DNA of 64,000 nucleotides, taken from NCBI RefSeq assembly GCF_028769735.1, contig NC_088200.1, positions 68,020,061-68,084,060 on the forward strand, written 5' to 3'. This document shows, one piece after another, positions 36,440-50,830 of the stretch (the stretch's first letter is position 1; the number at the start of each line of letters is the position of its first letter). Source of the DNA: Zonotrichia leucophrys gambelii (lineage: Eukaryota; Chordata; Aves; Passeriformes; Passerellidae). Position numbers and translations under genes: made by a program. The notes under the pieces were generated by a model that ran no database searches, was not told the origin of the DNA, and worked only from the letters and a program-made list of their open reading frames with translations.

Positions 36440-37416
36440 TTGTGTTAGAATAACCTGTGGCTGTTTGCAAAATGGTTGAAGACAGTAATTATCAGGAAAT
36501 GATCAGTACCTGAGAAACAAAACCATTATGAATCCTAATGTCTAAGGATTCATAGTAACTGAATGTTAATGCCTAAGTAACTATTCATTGTTTAATTATT
36601 ACCTGTGCCAATAGTCCAGACACTCCTGTAATACCTAGTACATCTTCTCTGGGTCAGAAAAAATGACTACCTCTTGCTAAGCTGCCGAAAAGATCTCATG
36701 GTCTTGCATGAAGTCACAGGAGCTGCCAAAAATTGTTGGAAAAGAAGGAAATTGTCTTAATAAAAGCCCTTAGAACATAGCTTAAAAAGTAATTTTCAAT
36801 AGTTGTGGGAAAATGCTTGTCTGACAGAACTGAAATCAAATCCCTTTTTTTTTAGCCATTCAGCAAATAAAACATTACCACTAACCATTACACCTAATTT
36901 ACTGTGCCCATTCAGCATATCTCTGACCTAATGAACTAGACAGAGCAATTGAAAATCCCAGAGAGTGTCCCAGGAAGGACTTTGATTCCCAGAATAGCAC
37001 TCAGCCCCGGTGTCAGTTTGGGTCTTGGGCTCTTTACAAGCACTCGCAGAAGAATGACAAATGTCTGTGGGTTCTGATTTTGGAAGGGGACTGAGAACCC
37101 ACTTGTTACACAGCAGCTACAGAGGGACAGCTGTTGTATGGAAATGACTTTTAGTTAATGGGCATAGTTGACAGACCACAACAACTGGCAAATTACTTCA
37201 TAGGTCTGACTGAGAAGAGAATCTGAGGACAGTTATGAATGACAAAAGAGAACAGCAGGTCAGCTTTCATTCAGATTAATCCTTTCATGGCAGAGCCTTA
37301 ACTGCCCTTCAGTAACTCATTAAGGCATATAACACAAGCTGATCCCACATGATTTCAACATCAACTTTAAAATGTAATGAAAGTAGGGATGCTGTAAGTG
37401 AACATTGCAAGCCATA

Positions 37417-37511
37417 GGAAGACAATATCACCAACTTTGAAAGACAGCATTTTATACTCGCAAATATTTGCAAATACAAAACTGAGACTAACTTTTCAAA
37501 GTTGGTCTTCC
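37417..37511. repeat. imperfect inverted repeat (hairpin)
   Basis: The right arm 37492-37511 pairs with ggaagac (37417-37423) plus ccaactttgaaag (37431-37443). That gives 20 base pairs interrupted by a 7-base bulge (37424-37430). The loop of 48 bases contains the palindrome gcaaatatttgc. A folded RNA or a small nonautonomous element are both possible. No target duplication is evident. Confidence 0.6.
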
Positions 37512-40341
37512 TGTGACGGGTAATAAAATTAAGGAAAAAAAAGGCCTTCTCCCTTCTGCATCCTGTATTTTGTCATAGTTTTGTGTTGTTTCAGCCGTAC
37601 GCAGCAGTATGTTACAGATCTTCAAGTTTTGAGACTACCTCTTAAAAACTCTCCCTGCCTTTGCAATCCACAAGACTCTGAGATTGGCCATAAATGAGAA
37701 AAATTGAAAACAGCATAGTGCACTTTCTTTGAATAAGAAAGACTCCATTGTATGGGTACTGATCTGAGGTGGGCGTTGCCTCTGGTAGCTGTGACTGGGA
37801 TTGGACTATAGAGGAACTGGAATCTTTCAAAACAGACAGTGAGTTCCAAAATAATGGTAATGTGGATATTAATGTGCTCAAAGGTGTAACATTGAGAAGT
37901 AAAGGCAGGTTGAAAAAGTTAGGAGGAATAAACTTGAATGAAAGGTAAAAAACCTATCCTACCTTTGTGTGTGTCATTGTACTATATTCCATGAGGATGT
38001 GATAGTGAATATAAACCCCAATTAAAAAAAGATCCCTACCTCCTCCTTCTAAGTAAATCCTGTAACACACAATGCAGTGTGGAAATTTCAGTCAGATTCA
38101 TTACCTTGAATAAACACCACCAAAACCTGCTGGATGATATCTGGAGAGAGAAAGGAAACAGCTAATTTAAGTATCTTCAGGAAACAGGGCAAATGAAAGG
38201 AAGTTGAAAACAAAAAATCATTTACCTGCACTGCCAAATAGGAACAGATGGTGAGATCCAAGGGGAGATAAACATTAAAGACTGGAAACCAAGCAATTCA
38301 TCCTGCCAGCTTTCAAAGATCCAGTACAACAGAAAAATCTAAGTACCATATAATATCAATGTTAAGCAACAATAAACAAGACTACAGGGCAGGTAAAGTG
38401 GAGTGAGCATGCTGAGAGGAGGGAGTTGAATGCTTTCACAAACAAGCCCATGAAGGGTTTTGAAGTCAGATTGCAAGGAGACTCCAAGCAGGAAAAATTA
38501 AGGGAAAGCATGAAGAGAAAAGACGAATTGCCTGGTAAAGTGTATGAAGCAAAAACAGTCTTTTGCTGAGGTATAAAGCCGTCTCAGAAACCATTTCAGA
38601 AAGCTCAAGAAAGCTCAGAAAAGTGTTTTGAATTTCTTTTGAAATTTTGAATTTCAAGGCAGTGGATAGCACGGGAAGAACCCTAAATTCTTTTATTAAA
38701 ATAAATTCTCTAATATAAACAAAAAAAAACCCTTTTGGTTAGTGCAATACTTGGCTCTAGATAACAATTTTCAGCCCCTTTAGCATAAATGTTGGCTTCC
38801 TCCTACTAAATTCTTCTGGCCCATGGAGTACAGATGTCATAAAGAACAGGTCCAAATATTTCAAGGACCTCTCACAGCTGCCATTTTGCTCAAAGTGCAA
38901 GATTTCTGTACCAGAGTGCTCCCTCTAAAAGTTCATCAGATAATCTGAAAAGCTGCCCTGTAAAGATCCAAGTGTATTAAGAGGACAATGTGGATACTGT
39001 TGGAAACTTGGCTTGGCACTGACCAGATGTATCTACTCCTTTTCTCCTCCCTTTTGAATTTCATTGCAATACAACGCAATTAAGACTCCAACCCAGGGGC
39101 AGAGCCCACCTGTGCCAAGCAGGAGGGAGGTCTCAGACCCAGCCTGAGGGCCAGGGTCAGTTGCACTAGTGACCAGTTCCACTCCTGCCAGGAGTGCACA
39201 CCAGCACTCTCTCTGTGAATGTCAGCACCAGAACATCATCCGCACACAGGATGTGAAAAGTGCAAACAATTGAAGAGGAAAGCAGGAACATTTTCACAAG
39301 ATCTAATACAAGATCTGTATTATATCTAACTTCAACAAAGAAATCTCATGTTTGAATTACACCCGTTTTGAATTTCTTAGATTACTAGTATACTTTGGCC
39401 AACACTTGGCCGACACATATATTTTATCTGAATATGAAAGAGTCTTCTAACTCAGCAAATTGGACTCAAATACTTGAGATATTTAGAGGTTAAGAGAATA
39501 GATAAGAGTTAGACATAAATATGGTGTAGTTATAAAACAGTGGTCTGTAATCAGTAAGTCTTTCTGTTTCCTTGACAAAACATGATAAACAGTTAATCCC
39601 TTGGCAAATCAACAATTACAAATAGAGACCTGCAGAAGGTTTCATATCTAGCAGCTGGAGTGAATACCTGCTACATCTTGGAAATCTTAAATATTTCTGA
39701 TTGGAAAATAGATCTAAGAAAAACAGTAAAGATAAAATAAAAATGTCCTAGATTCCCTCTTTTTCTTAAGCAGATGGCCAAACTTCAGCCAAATATAATC
39801 TCCTCATAGTAGCACATGTCCCTTTATTCCAGGTCCTTTATTCCTGACCTCCTTTTTCAAACATCCAGCTTTTTCAAGAATCAGGATGTGATCGGGGCAA
39901 TCTCTGTGTCCTCTTAACATAACTAAATTTTCTTTTGGACCAGTGAGATCCCCATTATAGATCGAAAAGATAGGATTTTAGATGTTTTCTGCACTATTGT
40001 GGTACGATGGCAGATTTATCAAAAAGAGCACTATCAAAAAGGCAATTTTTGGTGGTCACTCCTGGGAAGGCTCTCTCCTTTGCTCTATGGCATCTGGAAA
40101 CCCCTCCTAATTTGATGTTCATTTGTTTCGTGCTTTTCTCTCTTGCCTTATGGATGGTTACAGTGTGAGCTTTTATATTTTTTTCTGAGGAAGGAGATTT
40201 TGGCAGGAGTTAGTACCTTGGGCAGAGAACAGATAAGCTCATCTTCTCCCTGCGCTGAGATAGATTGGCTGGGAATTTAACACCTCTCTGAAACAAGGAC
40301 ACTCCAGAGTCCACAGTAATATTAAACATTTATTTTATTAC

Positions 40342-40369
40342 CATTAGAAACTCCCTAAAGTTTCTAATG
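40342..40369. repeat. perfect 11-bp hairpin with 6-base loop
   Basis: CATTAGAAACT (40342-40352), loop ccctaa, AGTTTCTAATG (40359-40369). Pairing continues imperfectly outward through tattttattac and ataataaac. Stem and loop size resemble a terminator hairpin, but that mechanism does not apply in an animal nucleus. Confidence 0.75.
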
Positions 40370-43300
40370 ATAATAAACTTCCTAAGTGATCAAAAATCTA
40401 CACCAATCCATGTGAAATTATAAGGAGAGAAAATTTTGTCTGCAGTCCCCGAGATAACATTACAGATATTTTTTTTTCTAAACATCCTTGTCTCCTTGAT
40501 TGACTTTTTGGCAATTTTCAGGAGATTATGCACTTGCCATTTAGTCATAGACACTCTAGATCAAAGCATAAGAACCCACAAGGGAAATGATACAACACAA
40601 CTTGATTTCATGTTTTTTGCCTTCTTCCACAGCATGAATTTTTCAGTGTGCTGAGACCACAGCCCTAAAAGCCCTAAAAGGCTGCTCTTTGGCAGAACAG
40701 AAGGAATAACATTGAGGCAGGAGACCTGAAGTTCCACTTGCCATCAGGGATTCTAACTTCCCATTTACAAGCAGAGGCAAAAACATCCTTAACACAAAAA
40801 AAAAGACCTGGCATATTGTGATGAGAACAGGTAGCAGGTGTCTGACAAAATTGTTAAAGGCAGAAATTCTCAAGACCTTTTTTACTTTAATGTTTATAAC
40901 TTCTGTTTAGTATTAAAATCTCATTTTAATCACATATACAGATTTCTCTTTCATTTTCACTAGAGACTTGTCTCTATTCTGTGAAGTGGAAGAGAACAAT
41001 ATCACATTTTTGGAAGGCCCACTCTGGAAAGCTTTCTGGGAAGTTTGCAAAAAGCTGAATTATCAGCCTCTCTTTTTTAACACTTTTTTTTCTGGGTCCC
41101 TTTAGTTTTCTCTGTTCCATTTTTATATCTCTTTTATTGTGGACTGCTCAATCCAAGGTGAGCAGAAATCTTCATTACTGAAGTAGAACAAAAGATTATA
41201 CAGTTATTGATAAAGTTTAAACTGTTCTGAATAACCCCAAAAGATAGAATAAAGTGAAGAGGGGGAATGTGCTCACGGAATGGCAGATTTTACATGATAT
41301 TTAGAGAACAGAGTTATATATGGGCACTGATGAGGCTTTTAGTAGTAGCAAGGCATCATTGTTCAGATCACTGGTTACATTTTCTAACTCTCCCTAGAAA
41401 TCTGCTTATCTGCTGCTTTTCATTTCTAAATAACCTTAAAAGCTCACAGCTACAGCTGCCCTGTTTAGGCAGTATGAAGAACAGCACCAGTGTTGGTAGA
41501 AGTTGTTTGTTTTAATCTCTCTTTCTGCAAGGAAATTATCGTCACCAGAGCAACCATGGGCAAACAAAGAAGGCAGTCTCACAGCGGCCTCCTTGAAACG
41601 CAGCCCCGTGTGTGTGTGCACACTGTGTGCATACATTCAACCCACAGCTTTTTTACATCAGCTGTTTGCAAGAGAGAAAAGAGCAAGAAAGATTTAAGCG
41701 TTGGTCGAAGCAAGGATTTTTGGTACACAAAGAAAAACCTTTGCTAAGGAAGCACTCTGGGGTCACCTTTGCTGCTGCCTCTCTCCCTCTCCTTGTGTGT
41801 GTCAGCTCCTCAGCCTCTGCTTTAGATTAAGTCAAAACTCCAGGTCTGTAAATGGCCTGGGGGAGGAACGTGCTCCCATTTCCTTCTTCTTGAGATTCAG
41901 AATTACAAATTAATCTGCAGGAAACAATTGCTTGAGCAATTTAGAAGTGGTGTGGGCAAGAGTCTGCACATTTCCCTTCTGGTAGCAAGGAAGAAGAAGG
42001 GGAGGGAGAGAAAGCAGGAGAATACTGGGCTGCTATTGTGCTGCTCCAGCCACACTGTATTGATAGTGTTCATTTTAGCTTCTTAGCAAGGTTAAGCATG
42101 ATAATTGAAAATGTTCATAGCATTGTAGTTCTACTCATGGTTCCAAGATGATGAAATTATCAGCTATTTAACAGCCTTTTTATGCTATTCTGACTACAGT
42201 ACTTAAATCCATACCATAATACAAAAGCAATACCTGTCACTTTTTTTTTTTTTTCTGTTGAGAGATGAGTGGAATTTAATACTGGCTGGAAAAAAAACTT
42301 TCTTATAGGGCAAATACCTTTTTCTATTTCGATGGGGTTACAGAGGTATCTAAAACACCCCAAATTAAATCTGGCACCTGTTGAAAATATTTGGTTCATA
42401 AACTTGTAACAGAAGACATGTCAAATGAAACATAGACTTGCACTGGAAAGAAAACATTTTCTGTCAACTGAGCCTAAGCAAAAATACTCTTGATGTTTCC
42501 CACACCACAGCTTTGTGCTGTTTTTTTCATTTTGTGTTATGTACAGTGTGGGCAGCATAATTTGATGTAGTGAGAAAACGAACAATTTTATGCTAAAGCA
42601 GATTTGTCAGAAAACGAGTCAGTTTAGAAAACTAATCCGTTGCAGGAAAAACCTTCAAAAGGAGATATAGTAGCAGACAGAATGCACAACAGTTGCCACT
42701 TCACTCAATCCAAACCACAAATATTTGAGTAATATAATGACAATATAAAAAAAAAATTAAAATTGACTATCCACTCCTCCACTCCTCAGGATCCATCAGC
42801 CACTGGGGGCAAAAAGAATTCCGAGACTATTAGGAGCCTGTTTTCCACAGTGTTTTTGAGACCTCTAAGTAAGTAGCTGGGTTCTCCTGCTCTGGTGCTC
42901 AGAACTTTTCTGGAAATTTCAAGGGAATTGGTTTCAACACTTTTCAAAGCTTTTTTCGATCTCCTGAAGAGTATATAGAAAAAGTTGTTCTCTTTTTAAA
43001 AATAACATGGCAACAATATGAGCACCAAACTCACCCATTTCTTCTGTGACTGTGATCACAATAATAAGTAAAAGTTAACCTTCCATTTGCTAAATCATTA
43101 GATACCTCTTTGATTAATATTTGTCAGAAAACATTATAAGAATTGCATGGCACTAAAGACAATGAAAGGCAATGTGTTTATTTGTGGATTTAAGTGCAAG
43201 AAAATGTGGTGGAGAAAGGAAAAAGCATAAGGACGAGGCCCTAGCATCTAGGAAAATAGCAATTAGGGTTTCTGGAGAAAATCTTTGGCTGCATCTGCAA

Positions 43301-46300
43301 TACTATTTTAGTTCAAGGAACAGAGACGTTTTAAAATTAATCCCTTGAGCTTCCCCACTTTGCTTTGGTCCTTACAGTGGTTTCTGGTATACTTGAACCA
43401 CATTCCTCTCAGAGAAAGCTGAGGCAGAAGTTCCAGTCCAGGTGCAAATCTAAATATGTCCAGCCTGTTGCAGGGACACAGAAACGTGAGGCCAAGATTG
43501 TTGCTTCAGACAGCTTTGAGCCACCTGTGATGAGATACTGGGTTTGAGAAAACAGACTGAATTTAGTCCGACTAAGAGCCACAAACCATATGGGGAACAA
43601 ATACTAGGAACTCAGCATCAACTACATTAATCTATTGCTCCACTCCAGTTGCATCAAATTACTTTTCATGTAGATATAACATATAACCTTCAAAATATGC
43701 ATCTTCCCATTTAGGTCTGTCACCTCTGGCCAGAGTTAACCAGGAGGCTCCTGTGCAGACAGACTTCTTCCCAGTCTCATGCTGCAGTTTTCATTTTGTA
43801 AAGTTGAACTTTTGATTGGATGGACAGTTTTCCTTTCTATATCTGATGTGTACACCAGGGAATGCAATCAGGAGATTTCTATTGATTGTTCTCAAGCAAT
43901 TTAGTTCTGGTCATGGTTGTACTGGATTTGCAATTATACTGAGGAGAGGTATTATTGACTCTGCCTAGTAATTACCAGGCTGACATCAGATTTTGTATAG
44001 CTGAAACTAACTTACATCTCTCTGACCAAGTTACCATAATGAGATGCTGTTATTTTTTCCCCCCTAACCAAAAGCAAGCTTATCATTTTGTCTTCTAAGG
44101 GAAATGTTGCACATTATTCCTTTAAAAAGAGTTATGTCTATTTAAAGAAACAGAGAATGTGTTTAACCTTAATTAGAAAAGGGTTTGGGGTCTGAGATAT
44201 TCTCTAGGTGCTAGTACATCTCTAGAAAAACACTGTCAAGGCTTACTCAAGCCAAAGCAAGTTAGACTGACTGTTATCTGAAGAAGTTTAATAACATTAG
44301 CTGGACTTCTTTGAAGGCTTGTCCTACATCCTTAGAGCCACTGCTGTTACTTGAAGTACTCTAAGAGTCACACTGGCATCTTTGCTTCCCAGGCTCAGTG
44401 ATAAAAATGAGAAAGACTGATAGCATTGGAACTTCAGACACATAATTCTGCCCCTTTGTTCCACAAAATGTGGGAAAAACACATTCAGGACTGGAACAAC
44501 CTCTTTTTATGGTCATACCAGAACTTTTAAGTTCCCACAGGTATTTGTAATGCACATACACATTTTACCAAAAGTAAACTAGATACCAGTAAATAAAAAA
44601 AAAGTATTCTCCTCCATAGAAGTAATGAAAATCAGAAGCTGACACCACACATGACATTTGTTTCTTATTACTGTTTGCTTTGCAGTTACCAATAGAGTAC
44701 TTCCAAGTACTTCTGAGGAGCAATAGCTGGTATAAGTAATCTCTGTTTCTAAGCCCTCTTTGTGCATGCATTTGTAAAGGCATCTGAAGGACTACTTTGC
44801 TACTTTATTTGACCAACTTCTAGCCTAAACCACAGGGAGATACAGGAGGGAGTTTGGAAGTGGACAAAGACTGAGGGGGAAGGTGCCATGTGATTGAAAG
44901 CAGCAGAGCTGATCCCTATGCAAATCCCAGATAGCAAACACGGCTGTGGATGATGAGGCCTGACAACTGCAAACACAAATGCTCCTATCAACTACTCAAG
45001 CAAACTCCGTCTGCCCCAGTGTCTCCCAGCCCCCTTCTCTCAGCCAGAATGCATTAGTGCTCAAACACCTCCTAGCACCTTGTGAACAAGGCAGCAGCAC
45101 CTCCACTTTGCACTGAAGGGCCAAGCTACTTCATTTGTTCACTCTTGTGGTCAAGTTCAGGAAGCTCCTAAAGAATGCAGGCATATTTGGCCTGTCAACA
45201 AGCAGAGCAGGTGGATCCTTCTGGCATCAGCCCTGGATGTGGCATGGGTTGTGAATGCTTCTCTGGAGCACAGGAAAATTGTGACAGGGACAAAGGAGGT
45301 CCTGCAGAGAGCAGACCAAGAAGCAGCCAAGCTCCAAAGAAAAATTTGGCAGGCGTGTTTGCTGTTATTTAAGTTAACTACAAAGGAAGTCCCAGGGGCG
45401 GGGAAAATCTGGAGCAGTTCCAGCATGCACATGTGCTGTGCTAGGAGGAATAGGAATGCCAGTTTCCAAAAACATAACATACAGGTATGTGTACCCAAGG
45501 CACACATACACAGACATACATAACAATTCACTCCAGCTTCCTAGAGCCAAAAAACAGCTTATGTCTTGATCCCATATTTGGTACTGCTGGGGATTTATTG
45601 TTAATTTGGCCTACAACTTCTTGTAGTAACAACATTTGTGTATTTTTTCTGCTGTATCTGCACTGGAAGGGGAGTGACCAGAGTGGGAAGTTCTCAGATG
45701 GTCTTGTTTTGAGTGTACACTCCCACAGACACTCATCATCTGTACAGAAATCTTACTGATGTTTTGCAACTCCTCCCTAGAAACACCACGAAGTTTTAAG
45801 GCTGTGTATAAACCTCAAACCACCCTTTTTCTTTCTTCCTTTATGGCAACCTTTATGAGTTTGCACAGAAAAGCTGATAAGTCTGTCATCTCCTTGGGTA
45901 ACATTTTCCAAAGTCTCTAAAATAGCTTTTAGAAATAACTTGAACAAGAAGGAATAGAGGTCTCATCACAAGTCAGTGGCTGTGTTCACACTAGCAATTT
46001 TCTTGCTATAGCTGAACAGAAACAGTGAAGGAAGGAAATTGCAGCTGATCTCTTTACATCTTTTATAATGAAGTGCAGTGGGGGGCAGGGAGGAGATAAT
46101 TTAGATTTAAATACTTGTGCAAAATACTCAAACCAGACCTGCTTAAAGCTGCCAATATAGACATATACTTTGGGATCCTTATAATCTGCACACTTAAATT
46201 GTGTAGAATACAAGGTCAATTTACAGGCGCCTGTTTGCACTGCGAGAAAACAGATGAAGTGGCTGCTTCTTGTAATACGCAGCTGTCTGCTGCAGTAATC

Positions 46301-49300
46301 CTGGCAGACAGTCACCAGAGTGGGGCATAAAAAATTCTTAGTATTTTTAGTGAGTGGCACCAGGATGTATCTACCTATTGTTTCAAGAACGCAGAAAAGC
46401 AGTAAAAGGTTGCATCATCGAAACTTGTGGGACCAAAGATGATCACCAGCTGAGTTTCTCTCATAATTGCAATGTAATTGTAATTGTAATGAATAAAATT
46501 AGCTTCTTATAATGTGTCTATTGTTTCTCAAACAGCACAATGTAATCTCATTTGCTTGCAATTTTTTTAAAACTCAAAATATACAGGTAGCACATACTCT
46601 GAAAAAAACTTGGAGTTCATCTATGTTACTTCTAGAATTTAACATAGTTGAAACTAATTTTACTATAACTGTGAAATGTACTGAGTGCACGTGAAAAATG
46701 GTTTTCCAAGGCTCATAACCTAGCTAAATCAAAAGAGGTTTTTTTTTCTTTTGGGGCATTCAAAGCACATGTGAGCCCATTATGGCCTCTTTCATTGCCA
46801 GGTTTTAACTTTCAGCTTCCAGATGCTTTGACTGGGGAGCTGCTTGACATAAAATAAATAAACAAATAAATGCAAGATCAAGCTAATGAGTAGCTCTCTG
46901 TTCTTCTCTGGTTTTGAGGCAGCTTTTCTGCATATTTACTCCTCAGGAAATATTGTTTTTACCGCAGAGAATAATACTGTGAAATGCATAACACTCACTG
47001 AGCAATTAAAATTGTTTAGGCTAGGTTTGTCATAGTCTACATCAATGATGAGGCAATGTCTTTGTGCACTTTATACCATACAGTAATTTTCATTATTTTA
47101 TTCACTGTTGGTAAAGAACATAAATAAAATATTCCTGTCCTTATTGCTCTAGTGTCCCAAGAAGTCAGCTCTACAATAGTTCAACGCAAATACAAAGTTG
47201 TTTAATGAAGACAGCTATGAGTGACATAGAGAATTGACTTCCCAACAACCATTTTGTCTTCTTTCCCAATGTAATGGTAAGGGTGGTGCACAAAGGTAGG
47301 ACTAACTGGAAGATCTTGAAACCAGAGCAGCTCAGAGGCTACAGTCACTGGCAGAACTCAAGGAAGAAATGAACTCATAATTTCAAGGGAAATTGAACCT
47401 AAACAACTTGCACCCAAAATTAGAATATAGCCAAATTGTAAAGTGTAGTTGGAAGGGCTGTCTAGTTTCTATTTGCTGCTTGGATGTGCTTAGCAGTTTT
47501 TCAAATGGCCCTGGTCTCTACAGGTGAGATTTTCAGTTAGAATTATCAGACTTAACATTCAGGCATTGCTGGTAGGAATTAACACTGAAATTCCCTCTTG
47601 TCAAATAAATAGCAAAAGAAGCAGGAGCTCAAACACTGAATCCAGTAATCACTCTTTTTTCCTTCAGTTATGTATTTGTTTAATAGTAAAGGAGGTGTCC
47701 ATTATGTAACTAGGATTTTCTTTTAGAAGTTTGCCTAATTTTTACTTGACCAGTGAGTCAAGGTCTCTTCTTAGCTCCATCAATGTGCCTCCATTGCAAT
47801 GCTCTTATGTGCCTGGCAAGCTATACAGGCTTACATAAAATTCAGATCAGAATTTGGATGCAAGGATTTGGCTGCAGGAAAAAAAAACAAAAAAGAAAAT
47901 TAAATCTGCTCCCTGAAGTAATTTAACTTGGTTATGCAGACAGACATATACTTGAATCTCCCTACAAAATTATTTCATGTACTCATTTAATTGGCTGTCT
48001 GGTAGTCACCTATCAGTCACATTAATCTGATTTTCAAGCTTATCAAATGCTTAACCCTTTGAAAGAGGTACTTGTTTAGTGACCTAAATTCATCTGTACT
48101 ATTGAGACAAAATGCTTGAAACAACTCAACTGGACTCTGAAATAGGGGGTTTCTGTTCTGCTAAATGAGGCTGGTTTTTTAGATGGTGTTTGCAGAAGAA
48201 TTCTGTCCCAACCCCTCTGATCATCTCCTAGGAAACAGTTTGCAAGAGTAAGCCAGACAAAGGATATCTGGAAGATGTCCAATTTATGTTCAGTTATAGG
48301 TGTGCATTCATATCCATTTGTGTAGATGTGCAGAGACAGATCTATGTACAAGTGTGTGTACTTTAGAAAGAGACAAGGGATTTGTGATTTTGTGACCATA
48401 AATGCCTCTAAAATCATCCGCTGTGTTAAGTTGCTCTGAGTTCTCACATGGGGAACTGGGAGGCCAGAGGTTGTCTGAACCCGAAATGTTGCTCTTGTCA
48501 TAAAAGCTCAACTAAGCAGAAAGCTGGGAACATAGCTGTTGACAAAGATAGAGCCGAGAGCTCCACGGCTTATCCTTAATTAGGTGTTGGCACTGGCTCT
48601 TGTCAAACAAGGGGAAAGAGTGTATGCTGAAGCACACTGACACACACAGACAGCACCAGTCACAGTTGGAGAGAATACAAAGTGCATTCAAGCTGGCATT
48701 GAAAGGGATTTAGATAAGTACTTGAGGTAACAAAAATCGAAAAAAGAGGATGATAGCAATGGAAGCTTTAGATGAATTGCAACGGAGTGCACCTTTATTA
48801 CAGCTTATCAGTCTCCAGACAGCAACAAACCAGCCTTCCTAGTGCATTTCTCTTCCTGGTCTTTTGGATTAAAGGTCAAAGTAACTCAAATTTATATGTT
48901 CTGTCTCTCTTGCTGCTTGCACACATTCAGCACACATCTTTGTGAATTGGTATACCAAGATGAAAGCTTCAGCTCCTTGAGTATAACAAAGGCCCTTTCC
49001 TTTGTCAAAGTGGCTCTGTTTTCCCCTTCAAACAATTATTGTCTGGAAGAGATTGCAAACAATATGATATTAAAAGGTCACAATAGTACTGCTGGAATAA
49101 ATACACTTCTGGCAGTGTGCCAGGCCTAATCCTTCTTGTCTGGAACCACTGTTCTATTTTATAATCATTTGACATATTCAAATAGCTAATATGTGGGTTT
49201 ATTAATAATACATATAGGCAGTATCCTAACATACACAAAAGCTGTGTGTTTTCACAATGTGTATAAGCACTTCAAGCAATAAGCTGTGCACATTTAGCTA

Positions 49301-49969
49301 CCAGATGGTAGTTCTTATCACAGATAAAAGCACATATATGTTACTATAACTACACCCTCAAAAAGCAAATGATAAGAAAAAATACTCTCCACAGCTTACA
49401 TTATCCCTCTACTAAGGCAGAAAACAGCATATGTTTTACTGCTGGGGAAGTGTAGTACTTGAGAGAAAAATATGATTGCAGAAGTGAAAAAAAAGGTAGA
49501 AATTCAGTGTGACATATTTAATAGGGATGTTGAATGAAGGGTTTGTTCAGTGTAATAGTAGTAGAGTGCAAGTGTTGTGATTAATGCATTTAAACTCTGA
49601 ACTCCATATGATGGGCAGAAGAAGATTTGCCCAGCTCAATCCTCCAATAATTTCTATTTTTTAGTACCATGTGAGCTTCACGGGAGGTATAACAGTAAAT
49701 ATTTTAGGGAAATAATTTTCATTTGGGTATTAAAATATTTTGGTAACCCCACACTCAACAAAACAACAAACCGAAAACAAAGGTAAATAAGTATGTTTGA
49801 TTCACTAAAAGCGATAGGTCCAATACACTGATTTGTCCTTATAACCCAATCTACATCCATTACGAAGGTTATTAGGAGTTCACAACTTCGTTTTCCATAT
49901 GTGATATTTAACACTTCCCATTAAAAAAAAAAAAAAATGCAGGTTAGAGAGGCTACCATTTGCACGGAA

Positions 49970-50215
49970 AGGCTCATCTCCTCGCAGAACGCTGCATCCG
50001 CGGACGAGCAATCTCGAAGATGTTTTGCTGCACAGCAAACGCAGGCGGTGGCTCGCCGCGCCCCCCGCCCTGCCCCGGAGGGCAGAGAGCGGCCCCGGCC
50101 CGCGCTCCCTCCCCGGCCGGGCGGCTCCGGCTGCCGCCGCCAGCGCCGCGCTCCTGGCGGGCGGCCAGGCAATCTCCGCTTCCCGATGGAGCCCTGATTC
50201 CATCTGCTCCAGCAG
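49970..50215. promoter_or_regulatory. CpG island, copy 1
   Basis: GC content jumps from AT-rich background to about three quarters GC, with dense CpG (gctcgccgcgccccccgccc, cggccgggcggctccggctg). Such islands normally mark promoters or developmental regulatory DNA in vertebrates. Frames are open in both directions (86 to 116 codons) only because stops are rare in GC-rich DNA. No known protein is seen. It may be the start of an unannotated transcript; the direction is not determined. Confidence 0.7.
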
Positions 50216-50570
50216 CGCAATATATTCCACTTCAGGTCAAAAGCAGGGAGCCGGCAGTATTAACATTACACTAATCTGTAAAGACATTTTTGCTAAGCTA
50301 GATAGGCTAATGTTACACAGAGCTTTTAAAGGCTGCGGGGATGAGGAACAGCAGTAATTGTCAGGGGAAGAGACAGTATGCAGAACACAGTCAGAGATGA
50401 CAATAGATAGAGCATTGTCAGAACTGAATAAAACAATTACTTGCTGGGGAGATTAGAATTTGAATATGGATACAAGCTCGCAACCAATTTAATCTTTCAG
50501 GCACTTAAAAATAATTGCAAAAATATTTTCCCTTAATTGAAAGGAGAATCCTTCAATGTCACATTTGGAA
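50216..50570. promoter_or_regulatory. candidate conserved element beside the CpG island, copy 1
   Basis: Complex, non-repetitive AT-rich sequence next to the island carries homeodomain-like sites (cagtaattg, acaattact). It also carries an inverted pair TGACAAT (50398-50404) and ATTGTCA (50414-50420) that resembles paired SOX half-sites, with a 9-base spacer. The regulatory role is inference. Confidence 0.3.
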
Positions 50571-50830
50571 AAAAAAATGGGATATGGAAATAGGTCAATC
50601 TCAGCACTACCTTCTGTAAGAGATAAACTTCAAGTATTTCAAAGGAACTAGGCTTGTTCCTTGAAAAGGAAACAGACGTGTCTTTTGTTTCTGGAAATCA
50701 ATATACACTACACATTTTGCAGATACGGTGGAATTGTCATCAAGCACTTTTGAAGTATACATTTTTATATTTTCATTATTACAAGTGCTCAAGAACACAC
50801 TACAGCAATACAATAAAAGTAGGTTAACAG

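Larger units (their letters stand above)
29938..49750. other. long gene-poor stretch, about 20 kb
   Basis: No gene, RNA gene or well-preserved transposon is supported. Separate entries describe a C14 run, an AT-rich tract, a T25 run and a 22-bp duplication. They also cover two hairpins. Complex, non-repetitive segments (for instance 31130-31360, and 36950-37200) could be conserved regulatory DNA but carry no decisive sign. A + frame at 34989-35351 (120 codons) has no recognisable domain. Minus frames at 45157-45531, 45986-46360 and 48076-48501 are similar chance-length frames. Confidence 0.5.

Noticed and set aside
49880..50230. Ala/Arg/Gly-rich frames in the CpG island (both strands, repeated in copy 2)
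   Set aside because: Overlapping frames in opposite directions in GC-rich DNA, with no known protein family. A first exon is possible but unsupported.
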